Shown: piece by piece, positions 1 through 6,322 of the stretch
Numbering within the stretch: position 1 is the stretch's first letter
Layout of the letters: every line of letters starts with the position of its first letter
Assembly (NCBI GenBank): GCA_003454835.1
Contig: DMTA01000264.1
Location: forward strand, 2,952 to 14,168
Length of the DNA: 11,217 nucleotides
DNA from: Achromobacter sp.
GTDB taxonomy: Bacteria > Pseudomonadota > Gammaproteobacteria > Burkholderiales > Burkholderiaceae_B
Direction of reading: 5' to 3'
Notes under the pieces: generated by a model
Told to the model about the DNA's origin: nothing
The model's input: only the letters and a program-made list of their open reading frames with translations
Database searches by the model: none
Translations under genes and position numbers: made by a program

Positions 1-1293
1 TGGGACTATCTGGAACGCTGCCTGGAGGTGATCGCCACGCGGGAGGGACAGCTCAAGGGCTGGGTCGTCCTGAACGAGGAGGGCGCGCGCGCCGCGGCCG
101 ACGCCAGCGCCCAGCGCTACCGAGACGGCCGTCCGCTGTCGGCGATCGATGGCATGCCCGTCGGCATCAAGGACCTGATCGAAACGCGCGACATGCCGAC
201 GCAGATGGGCTGCGCCGCCTTCGACGGCAACTTCCCCAAGAACGACAGCGCCGTCGTGCGGGCGCTGCGCGATGCGGGCGCGATCATCCTGGGCAAGACC
301 GTCACCACGGCGCTGGGGTTTCTCGACCCCGGTCCGACGACCAATCCGTTCGATCCCCGCCGCACGCCGGGCGGCTCGTCCAGCGGGTCGGCCGCTGTCG
401 TGGGCGCCAACATGGTGCCCATGGCCATTGGCTCGCAGCTCGTGGGCTCCGTCCTGCGGCCCGCCAGCTACAACGGCAACTGGGCCTTGAAGCCGACGTT
501 CGGCGCGCTCAATCGCGGCGAGCGGCTGGGGCTGAGCCAGGCCCATATCGGCATCCATGCCAATTCCGTCGAGGACATGTGGACGGCGGCCGCCGAAATC
601 GCCCAGCGCGCGGGCGGCGACCCGGGGTATCCGGGCCTGTATGGTCCGCTGCACCCGCCGGCGGCCCAAAAGCCCACGCGACTGGTCGCGCTGGAAACCG
701 AGGGCTGGGCGCGCGCGGAACCGAATTCCCGCGCGGCGTTCGAGGCCAGCCTGGACAAGCTGTCCGGGCAAGGCGTAACGATCATCCGGCGCGGCGATTC
801 ACCGCTGGTCGACGCGCTGGAGCGCGCCATCTCGCAAGCGGCGCCCCTGTCGCTGCGGCTGATTTCGTGGGAGCAGCGCTGGTCGCTCGCCAACCTGGTC
901 GCCAACCATCCCAATACGCTCGGTCCCAGTCTGGTGCGGCAGCTGGAAAGCGGCCGCGGCATGACGCTGGCTGAATATCGCGAATGCCTGCTGCTGCGCG
1001 AGCACGCGCGCCAATGCCTGGCGGCCATGGCCACGCAATGCGATGCGCTGGTCAGCCTGAATGCCTGCGGCGCGGCGCCCATCGCGGCCGATATCCGCGA
1101 CAGCAAGTACCCGACGGGTGATGTTTCCTTTGCGTGCGCGTCGTCACTGCTGGGCGCGCCCGCGATCAACGTGCCGTTGATGGCCGTCGATGGCTTGCCG
1201 CTGGGGTTGCAGGTGATGGGGATGGCGCATGGCGATGCCGCGATCACCGGCATCGGGACGTGGATCTATCAGTCCTTGCGGCGGGCGCACTGA
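1..1293 (+). CDS. Amidase-signature family hydrolase (5' truncated)
   Basis: The frame is open from base 1 with no start, so the N-terminus lies outside the window; a GTG at 28 is only an internal codon. Amidase-signature enzymes hydrolyse amide bonds with a Ser-cisSer-Lys triad. Counting from the codon at 28, the Lys is K48 in GIKDL, the cis-Ser is S117 in TPGGSSSGSAA and the nucleophile is S141 in VGSVLRPAS. The two serines are 24 residues apart, the same spacing as in fatty acid amide hydrolase. The usual GGSIR box is changed to VGSVLR, but the serine remains. The C-terminal half (LGAPAINVPL, then GLPLGLQVMG) is typical. There is no sign of GatA context (no gatB or gatC), so a catabolic or biosynthetic amidase is more likely than the tRNA amidotransferase subunit. 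The substrate cannot be read from sequence. It is convergent with the oxidoreductase operon downstream. Confidence 0.9.
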   Translation, partial: WDYLERCLEVIATREGQLKGWVVLNEEGARAAADASAQRYRDGRPLSAIDGMPVGIKDLIETRDMPTQMGCAAFDGNFPKNDSAVVRALRDAGAIILGKTVTTALGFLDPGPTTNPFDPRRTPGGSSSGSAAVVGANMVPMAIGSQLVGSVLRPASYNGNWALKPTFGALNRGERLGLSQAHIGIHANSVEDMWTAAAEIAQRAGGDPGYPGLYGPLHPPAAQKPTRLVALETEGWARAEPNSRAAFEASLDKLSGQGVTIIRRGDSPLVDALERAISQAAPLSLRLISWEQRWSLANLVANHPNTLGPSLVRQLESGRGMTLAEYRECLLLREHARQCLAAMATQCDALVSLNACGAAPIAADIRDSKYPTGDVSFACASSLLGAPAINVPLMAVDGLPLGLQVMGMAHGDAAITGIGTWIYQSLRRAH

Positions 1294-1306
1294 GCCGCCG
1301 CCAGCG

Positions 1307-1326
1307 GGGCCGGGCCGGGCCGGGCC
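1307..1326. repeat. Four tandem GGGCC units
   Basis: GGGCC is repeated four times without interruption, followed by GGCG, just after the amidase stop. The array is self-complementary and can fold. It lies between two convergent genes and outside any reading frame, so phase variation of a protein is not expected. Its role is unknown. Confidence 0.7.
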
Positions 1327-1347
1327 GGCGCGACAATCGGACCCGGC

Positions 1348-1371
1348 CGGCGTGAGCCATTGATCACGCCG
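1348..1371. terminator. Hairpin between convergent genes (possible bidirectional terminator)
   Basis: CGGCGTGA (1348-1355) and TCACGCCG (1364-1371) are perfect 8-base inverted arms around an 8-base loop. The hairpin lies in the 123-base gap between the amidase stop and the oxidoreductase stop, where transcripts from both sides meet. No T-run follows on either strand, so classic intrinsic termination is uncertain. Confidence 0.35.
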
Positions 1372-1416
1372 ACCTGTCTCGCCGATTGATCTCGTCCACA
1401 GGTTCTCGCCGGCTGA

Positions 1417-2568
1417 TCAGGCAGGCTGAGCCTGCGCGCGATGGCGGACCGCGTTGTCCAGGTCGGCGATCGGCGCAAGCAGGCCCCGGTCGAATTCCTC
1501 CCGCGGCTGTCCGGCGTGCAGTCTGGCCGGCCAGTCGGCATGCGTGAGCGCGGCGCGTCCCAGCGAAACGAAGTCCGCCTCCTGCCGGGCCATCAGCCCT
1601 TCGGCTCGCGTGGCGTCGTGCAACGAACCATTGGCCAGCACCGGTACCGGGACATGCCTGCGCGCCAGCGCCGCCAGACTGGGGCCGTCCTCGCCGAACG
1701 CGGGGCGCCAGGCCTCGAACTCCGTTGTATGCAGGTAGTCGATGGGCTGCGCGCCCAACGTGCCGAAGATCCGTGCGGCCTCGTCCTGGCCGCCCGCCCA
1801 CTTGTGGGTGAAGTCGTTGACCTTGCCTTGCGAACTGCGCACGCCCACGACAAAGCCCGCCGGCGTCGACTGCCGCACCGCCTGGATCACGTCCAAAGTC
1901 AGACGCAGGCGGTTTTCCACGCTGCCGCCGTAGCGATCCTCGCGCAGATTGGTGTGGGCAGTGAGGAACTGATCAAGCAGATAGCCGTTGGCGCCGTGGA
2001 TCTCGACGCCATCGAATCCCGCCGCCTGCGCGCGCCGAGCCGCCAGCGCAAAGCCGTCGACCGCCGCGGCAATCTCATCGATCGTCATCGCTTCCGGCAT
2101 CCGGTAAGGCCCTTGGCCGCGGTAGAAGGTCATCTGCTGTCCCGCTGGCTGCACCGCCGAGGGTCCCTTGGTCCCAGGCCGATGCGGATTGCCCTGCGAC
2201 AGCGCGCCCGCATGCATCAGCTGCGCGATGATGCGTCCACCCCGCGCATGCACACGGTCCACAACGGGCCGCCATGCCTCGCGCTGCGCGTCGTCCGCCA
2301 GACCGGGCTGGAACAGGTAGCCCTGCGCATGCGCCTTGTCCGTATAGATGCCTTCGGTGATCACCAGGCCAAAGCCGCCGGCGGCGAAGGCCTCGTAGTA
2401 CTCGGCCATCTGCGCCGTGGCGCGGCCGTCCGCCGTGGCGCTGACGCGTGTCATGGGAGCGACCGCCAGCCGGTTGGGCAGGTTCAGCGCGCCCACGCGC
2501 AGCGGCGTGAACAGCATGGCGGGCGGCGCCGGCGCGTCGTGCTGCAGACGATCATCGAGCGTCGTCAT
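1417..2568 (-). CDS. Old Yellow Enzyme-type NADH:flavin oxidoreductase
   Basis: This is a 383-residue, full-length FMN-dependent ene-reductase of the NADH:flavin oxidoreductase family. Such enzymes reduce activated C=C bonds (enones, some nitro compounds) with NAD(P)H in the cytoplasm. It opens with LFTPLRVGALNLPNRLAVAP, the FMN-binding first strand. T40 sits in APMTR and Q116 in AQLMHAG. The substrate-binding HGANGY motif is H191, N194 and Y196, the OYE1-type His/Asn pair plus the proton-donor Tyr. RYGGSVENR follows at about 212-220. The C-terminal phosphate-binding part reads LANGSLHDA and FVSLGRAAL. The start ATG has GGAGGG eight bases upstream, inside the end of the preceding ridA-like gene, whose stop is one base away. 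The two are therefore probably co-transcribed and translationally coupled. The last codons form a small GCAGGC/GCCTGC stem (1421-1435). The natural substrate is unknown. Confidence 0.93.
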   Translation of the reverse strand: MTTLDDRLQHDAPAPPAMLFTPLRVGALNLPNRLAVAPMTRVSATADGRATAQMAEYYEAFAAGGFGLVITEGIYTDKAHAQGYLFQPGLADDAQREAWRPVVDRVHARGGRIIAQLMHAGALSQGNPHRPGTKGPSAVQPAGQQMTFYRGQGPYRMPEAMTIDEIAAAVDGFALAARRAQAAGFDGVEIHGANGYLLDQFLTAHTNLREDRYGGSVENRLRLTLDVIQAVRQSTPAGFVVGVRSSQGKVNDFTHKWAGGQDEAARIFGTLGAQPIDYLHTTEFEAWRPAFGEDGPSLAALARRHVPVPVLANGSLHDATRAEGLMARQEADFVSLGRAALTHADWPARLHAGQPREEFDRGLLAPIADLDNAVRHRAQAQPA

Positions 2569-2569
2569 C

Positions 2570-2965
2570 TTACTGGCCCTCCGGTTGGCGGACCGCAGCG
2601 ATGGCCTCGATCTCGATCATCGCGGCCGGGTCATAAAGGGCCTTGATCTCCGCAATCGTGTCGGCCGGGTAGGGCGCCGAGAAGAACTTGCGGCGCAGCG
2701 CCACCACGTCGTCGAAATGCCCCATGTCGGTGACGAAGATCGTGACCTTGATGACGTCCTTCAAGCTGGAACCGCCGGCTTCCAGCGCGCGGCGCAGGTT
2801 GTGGAAGGCCTGCTCGCCCTGCGTCAGAAAGCCGCCGTCCACGATCTTCCCGTCGTCGGCGGCGCCTGCCTGACCCGAGATGAAAAGCAGATTACCGAAC
2901 TGCATGCCCTGCGACAGCAGGAAGGGCGCGTAGTTGTCGGGCTGGGTGATGACTTGGTTGAACAT
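2570..2965 (-). CDS. RidA/YjgF/YER057c-family protein lacking the catalytic arginine
   Basis: This is a 131-residue protein of the Rid family, small trimeric proteins; RidA itself hydrolyses reactive enamines and imines formed by PLP enzymes. Family features are NLLFISGQ (about 24-31), QAFHNLRRALEAGGSSLKDV, VTIFVTDMGHFDDV and the C-terminal IEIEAIAAV. The frame is open further upstream to 3055, but the ATG at 2965 is chosen: it has AAGGA nine bases upstream and gives the family's normal length, while the longer version would run through the promoter region. The arginine that binds the substrate carboxylate in RidA (PARS context) is replaced by Asp in YPADT. Imine deaminase activity of the RidA type is therefore unlikely, and the protein resembles Rid subfamilies without that residue, whose roles vary and are often catabolic. 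It is the first gene of the operon with the oxidoreductase and is divergent from the LysR gene. Confidence 0.9.
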   Translation of the reverse strand: MFNQVITQPDNYAPFLLSQGMQFGNLLFISGQAGAADDGKIVDGGFLTQGEQAFHNLRRALEAGGSSLKDVIKVTIFVTDMGHFDDVVALRRKFFSAPYPADTIAEIKALYDPAAMIEIEAIAAVRQPEGQ

Positions 2966-2974
2966 GATGCGAAT

Positions 2975-2979
2975 TCCTT
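2975..2979 (-). promoter_or_regulatory. Ribosome binding site of the ridA-like gene
   Basis: The minus strand reads AAGGA with a nine-base spacer before the ATG at 2965. This decides the start against the longer open frame that reaches 3055. Confidence 0.6.
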
Positions 2980-3026
2980 CATCTATGGCGGTGGTGTGGA
3001 GGAGTAGGGTGCCCACCGATGAAGAC

Positions 3027-3055
3027 AATGTAGAGCGGAGAAGAAACGGTGACAA
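3027..3055 (-). promoter_or_regulatory. Predicted sigma-70 promoter of the ridA-oxidoreductase operon
   Basis: On the minus strand TTGTCA (3055-3050, 5/6 to TTGACA) is followed after exactly 17 bases by TACATT (3032-3027, 4/6 to TATAAT). The expected leader before the ATG at 2965 is about 50-55 nt. The -35 box lies in one arm of the palindrome at 3050-3069, as expected for control by the divergent LysR protein. Confidence 0.5.
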
Positions 3056-3077
3056 AGGTTCGTTTGTCAGCTATAAG
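3049..3077 (+). promoter_or_regulatory. Predicted sigma-70 promoter of the LysR gene
   Basis: GTGACA (3049-3054, 5/6) and TATAAG (3072-3077, 5/6) are separated by exactly 17 bases on the plus strand. Transcription would begin near 3084, about 25 bases before the ATG at 3109. It overlaps the divergent operon promoter and the palindrome, which would couple the two. Confidence 0.5.
3050..3069. promoter_or_regulatory. Perfect 7-6-7 palindrome, candidate LysR operator
   Basis: TGACAAA and TTTGTCA are perfect inverted arms around the spacer GGTTCG. The element is in the divergent intergenic region and overlaps the predicted -35 boxes on both strands. LysR proteins usually bind dyads with a T-N11-A core in such a place, repressing their own gene and activating the divergent one. 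Assignment to this regulator is inference from position and symmetry. Confidence 0.55.
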
Positions 3078-3108
3078 ACGAGAAAAATTCATCTATGAGC
3101 GAGCCGCC

Positions 3109-4005
3109 ATGCAACGCCGATCCCTCCCGCTATCCGCATTGCGCGCCTTCGAAGCCGCCGCGCGCCTGGGCAGCTTCAAGGCCGCCGCCGAGGAACTCGC
3201 CGTCACCCCGACCGCAGTAAGTCACCAGATCCGCGCGCTGGAGGCGGCTACCGGCCTCGCGCTGTTCGATCGTCAGGTGCGCAAGGTCACGCTGACCGAA
3301 ACCGGGGCGCAGCTTTATCCCGTGCTGCGCGACGGCTTCGATAAGTTCGAAGCTACCTTGGCGCGACTGACCCAACAGCGCACGCGGGCGCAGGTCAGCA
3401 TCTCGGCGACCAATGCCTTCACCGTGAAGTGGCTGGTCCCGCGCATGGCCGATTTCCGCCGGCTGCATCCGGCTATCGATCTGCAATTGCAGGCCAGCGA
3501 CGACCTCGTCGATCTGCGCTCGTCCTCGGTTGATATCGCGATCCGGTATGGGCGGGGTCCGTATCCCGGGCTGGTGACGCAGCCGTTGTTCGCGGACCGG
3601 TTCGCGCCGGTCGCCAATCCGCGTCTGGGCGTCGTATCACCGGATGATCTGGCGCGAGTGCCGCTGATCCGCTTCGACTGGAAACGCGCGCAACCCGAGA
3701 ATCCGACGTGGGAGCGCTGGTTTTCACTAGCAGGGCGTCCGCTGCCGCCCGAAGCCGGGCAGTTGCGGTTTTCAGATGAAGGCCACGCGATACAGGCGGC
3801 GGTAGCGGGGCATGGGATTGCGTTGGTCAGCCTGGCGCTGGTGGACGATGAGCTGCGGGCAGGGCATCTGGTGCAGCCGTTCGGACCCGAGATCGACGGG
3901 CATACGTATCACGTGGCGATGTTTGGGGAGCGGGACGCGTCGGTGGCTGTGCAGGCGGTGGCGGGGTGGCTGCGGAGGGTAGCCGACGAAGGGAACATCT
4001 TTTGA
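3109..4005 (+). CDS. LysR-family transcriptional regulator (GcvA-like)
   Basis: This is a 298-residue DNA-binding regulator. The winged helix-turn-helix is at the N-terminus, about residues 6-65: LSALRAFEAAARLGSFKAAA, then VTPTAVSHQIRALE and GLALFDR. These signatures are typical of the GcvA/AmpR branch. Residues from about 92 form the periplasmic-binding-protein-like effector domain, with VSISATNAFTVKWLVPRM, VDIAIRYGRG and a C-terminal GHGIALVSLALV. The ATG at 3109 is chosen because LysR proteins normally begin a few residues before the helix-turn-helix. The open frame reaches back to 3049 but would then start within the promoter. The Shine-Dalgarno is weak (GAGCGAG). Divergent placement suggests it controls the ridA-oxidoreductase operon and itself. 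The effector is unknown; a substrate or product of that operon is a reasonable guess. Confidence 0.92.
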   Translation: MQRRSLPLSALRAFEAAARLGSFKAAAEELAVTPTAVSHQIRALEAATGLALFDRQVRKVTLTETGAQLYPVLRDGFDKFEATLARLTQQRTRAQVSISATNAFTVKWLVPRMADFRRLHPAIDLQLQASDDLVDLRSSSVDIAIRYGRGPYPGLVTQPLFADRFAPVANPRLGVVSPDDLARVPLIRFDWKRAQPENPTWERWFSLAGRPLPPEAGQLRFSDEGHAIQAAVAGHGIALVSLALVDDELRAGHLVQPFGPEIDGHTYHVAMFGERDASVAVQAVAGWLRRVADEGNIF

Positions 4006-4019
4006 ATTGATGTATCAGG

Positions 4020-4052
4020 AGGTAACGTTGGCTGTTGCTTCCGTTATTACCT
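4020..4052. promoter_or_regulatory. Imperfect inverted repeat between the LysR gene and mcrB
   Basis: AGGTAACG (4020-4027) faces CGTTATTACCT (4043-4052 with flank), giving AGGTAA/TTACCT or TAACG/CGTTA pairing with a three-base offset. It lies 15 bases after the LysR stop, in the AT-richer leader of the restriction genes. It could be a weak terminator of the LysR gene or an operator of mcrBC. There is no strong T-run. A TTTAAT at 4093-4098 is a possible -10 box for mcrBC, but no good -35 accompanies it. Confidence 0.25.
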
Positions 4053-4129
4053 TTGTTGGTAGTGAGGCTTAATTCGAAAGGTCGGGGCAGATTTTAATTT
4101 TGCCGCGAAATAACAATTACAGATATCAC

Positions 4130-4133
4130 GGAG
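4130..4133 (+). promoter_or_regulatory. Ribosome binding site of the mcrB-like gene
   Basis: GGAG lies five bases before the TTG at 4139. The earlier in-frame TTG at 4100 has no recognisable Shine-Dalgarno at usable distance, so this site favours 4139 as the start. Confidence 0.45.
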
Positions 4134-4138
4134 CAGTC

Positions 4139-6322
4139 TTGGCTAACGAAGAAGTAGTCGAACAGGTATCTTCCGGAATCGAACTCGACCGTAGCGCAGT
4201 CGAGAAAGCGATGTCCTTATATGACGAGCTTGGAGCGGAAGGTTTTTCCGAAAGATATCCGGCGTTTGCCGCGCCCAAGGAATTTTGGGTGCGGCCCTCG
4301 CGACAAAGAGACCATTCTGTCTACCCCAGCAAAGCCATTGCTGCAGTTGCTCGCGAGATGTCGTCGATCAATGGAGGATGGTCCCAACCCCTCTCTGCCG
4401 GCGCCTTGCTTCATAACACGGGCTATTTGATCGTCAATGCCGAAGGTCAACTGCTTCCGGTGCCTACGGATAAATATGCACATTTGATTCACGGCGCGAA
4501 CTGGATTCGCGCATTCGCCTTGACCAACTACATTGCTCCCGCGCGAGAGCGAGGAGACGCCAGCGTTTCCATTACATCAGGAGTGCTCCATAAAGAGCTT
4601 GGCTTGAATCAGAATCTTCCCAATGTTTGTCAAGCTCTCCGAGGAAAGATATTTCTTGCGTACGCGTCAGTACCTCCTCCCGAACAGGAGGGCCCCGACC
4701 ACGGCTCTACGACTCGTTTCACGTTCAATCTGACATCAAAAGTGAGCAAGATGCCACAGCCCACGCAGACCGCGACCAATCTGATTCTTTACGGTCCTCC
4801 GGGAACAGGAAAGACTTACAAGACGGCATTAGAGGCGGTTCAGCTGTGCTTGAATACAGATGAAATGCGGCCGCTCCTAGAACCGGGTGCCCGTCAGCGC
4901 TTAATGGAAGCGTATCGTCGGTTAGTCGCAGAAAGGCGAATCGAGTTCGTGACGTTCCATCAGTCGTACTCCTACGAAGAATTTGTCGAGGGTCTCAGGC
5001 CTACCACCGAGCCGTCGGATAGCTCTCAGGAAGATGATGAAAGCGATGGCTCGGCACGGGCAACCGGCGGATTTCGATTGGCCACGAAGGATGGCATCTT
5101 CAAACGCATCTGCGAGCGAGCCCATCTCGACACCGGAAATGATACGGACAAGATGCACCTCGATCGCCAACGCCCGATATTCAAGATGGCGTTGGGCCAG
5201 AAGCGAGTAGAAGAGGACCGTATTGCCGAGGGCTTGAACAACGGTCTTATACATCTGGGCTGGGGAGGAAAGATTGATTGGACAGACTCAAGATTCGACA
5301 GTGGCCCGGAAGTCCGCAAGGAATGGGAGGCGCGGAATTATCCGATAGGATCTGGCCGGGAGGCCAACGTTGAAATGCTCTTCGCATTTCGGTCGCAAAT
5401 GCGGGTGGGCGATTACGTGGTTTTGTCGGATGGCCGAGACTATATTCGGGCGTTCGGCCGTGTTACTGGTGAGTACTATTTCGATGAAGCGGCCGAGTAT
5501 CACCCGCATCGTCGCAAGGTTGAATGGATCTGGAACAATCCTGAAGGTGCGCTTCGCGCGAAGTTTTATCCGAACTATTTCCGTCGCCAGACGATTTATC
5601 GGTTGAATAAGACCCTTGTCAATTGGGATGCGCTCGAAGAGCTTGTTTTGGGCGACAAGGCAATTGGTCCTGCTGCGACCGCTAGACCGTATGTGCTTGT
5701 CATCGACGAAATCAATCGGGCAAACATCTCAAAGGTTTTTGGGGAGTTGATCACCCTGCTTGAGACCGACAAACGGCTTGGGTGCGTCAACGAGATCAAG
5801 GTGACCTTGCCTTACTCGAATCGGGAGTTCGGTGTGCCTCCAAACCTGCACATCATCGGCACCATGAATACGGCGGATCGGTCGATCGCCTTGCTCGACA
5901 CGGCGCTGCGCCGCCGATTCGAGTTTAAGGAATTGATGCCAGATCCCAAGGTGCTAAAGACCGTCGCTGGCATTGATCTGGCCGCAGTGCTCACTACCAT
6001 CAATGCGCGTATCGAGTTTCTCTTTGATCGAGAACATCAAATTGGACACGCCTACTTCATCGGATGCGAGTCCCGAGAGCAAGTCGACAATGTGATGCGC
6101 CACAAAGTGATTCCCCTGCTCGCTGAATACTTTTATGAAGACTGGAGCAAAGTGGCCGCAATCTTGGGTGATGCCAATCAAGGTGACGGTCGTAAGCCTG
6201 GATTTCTTGATCGTACTAGACTGCTCGCGCCTCCTGGACTGGACGCTGATGGGCACGAGCGGGTGCGATATGCCTGGAGTGTTCGAAAGGACTTTGACTA
6301 CTCTGGACTGCTCAAGCCATGA
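4139..6322 (+). CDS. mcrB: McrB-like AAA+ restriction subunit with inserted EVE domain
   Basis: This is the motor and target-recognition subunit of a type IV McrBC system, which cuts modified foreign DNA. From the TTG at 4139 it has 727 residues, against about 460 in E. coli McrB. Residues 1 to about 200 are an unusual N-terminal region, not recognisably the E. coli DUF3578 domain, with YPSKAI at 62-67 and LGLNQNLPNVCQAL from 154. The AAA+ core has Walker A GPPGTGKT (219-226, K225), the FHQSYSYEEFVEGLRP segment, Walker B VIDEINRAN (D523, E524), the McrB signature GTMNTADRS (M576-N577-T578-A579-D580) and the arginine-rich LRRRF (590-594). Between the two Walker motifs, about 347-490, lies an EVE/PUA-like insert (IFKMALG, LIHLGWGG, GDYVVLSDG, AFGRVTGEY), the kind of fold that reads modified bases. 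The start is a TTG; an alternative TTG is at 4100. The stop overlaps mcrC by ATGA. Base composition is poorer in GC than the neighbours, suggesting transfer. Confidence 0.9.
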   Translation: MANEEVVEQVSSGIELDRSAVEKAMSLYDELGAEGFSERYPAFAAPKEFWVRPSRQRDHSVYPSKAIAAVAREMSSINGGWSQPLSAGALLHNTGYLIVNAEGQLLPVPTDKYAHLIHGANWIRAFALTNYIAPARERGDASVSITSGVLHKELGLNQNLPNVCQALRGKIFLAYASVPPPEQEGPDHGSTTRFTFNLTSKVSKMPQPTQTATNLILYGPPGTGKTYKTALEAVQLCLNTDEMRPLLEPGARQRLMEAYRRLVAERRIEFVTFHQSYSYEEFVEGLRPTTEPSDSSQEDDESDGSARATGGFRLATKDGIFKRICERAHLDTGNDTDKMHLDRQRPIFKMALGQKRVEEDRIAEGLNNGLIHLGWGGKIDWTDSRFDSGPEVRKEWEARNYPIGSGREANVEMLFAFRSQMRVGDYVVLSDGRDYIRAFGRVTGEYYFDEAAEYHPHRRKVEWIWNNPEGALRAKFYPNYFRRQTIYRLNKTLVNWDALEELVLGDKAIGPAATARPYVLVIDEINRANISKVFGELITLLETDKRLGCVNEIKVTLPYSNREFGVPPNLHIIGTMNTADRSIALLDTALRRRFEFKELMPDPKVLKTVAGIDLAAVLTTINARIEFLFDREHQIGHAYFIGCESREQVDNVMRHKVIPLLAEYFYEDWSKVAAILGDANQGDGRKPGFLDRTRLLAPPGLDADGHERVRYAWSVRKDFDYSGLLKP

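Noticed and set aside
468..1253. Minus-strand open frame of about 261 codons inside the amidase
   Set aside because: The amidase catalytic residues are all in the other strand; the antisense product is Ser/Ala/Arg-rich without motifs.
1307..1326. Phase-variable repeat controlling a gene
   Set aside because: The GGGCC units lie after the stop codons of two convergent genes, so a change in number cannot shift a frame or a promoter spacer of either.
1441..2646. Long plus-strand open frame of about 400 codons
   Set aside because: It runs antisense to the oxidoreductase and the RidA-like gene, both with clear motifs; its translation is Arg-rich and lacks any recognisable family, as expected for a shadow frame in GC-rich DNA.
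2966..3055. N-terminal extension of the RidA-like protein
   Set aside because: The extension would begin within the predicted promoter and operator, has no family similarity and lacks a Shine-Dalgarno; the ATG at 2965 has one and gives normal length.
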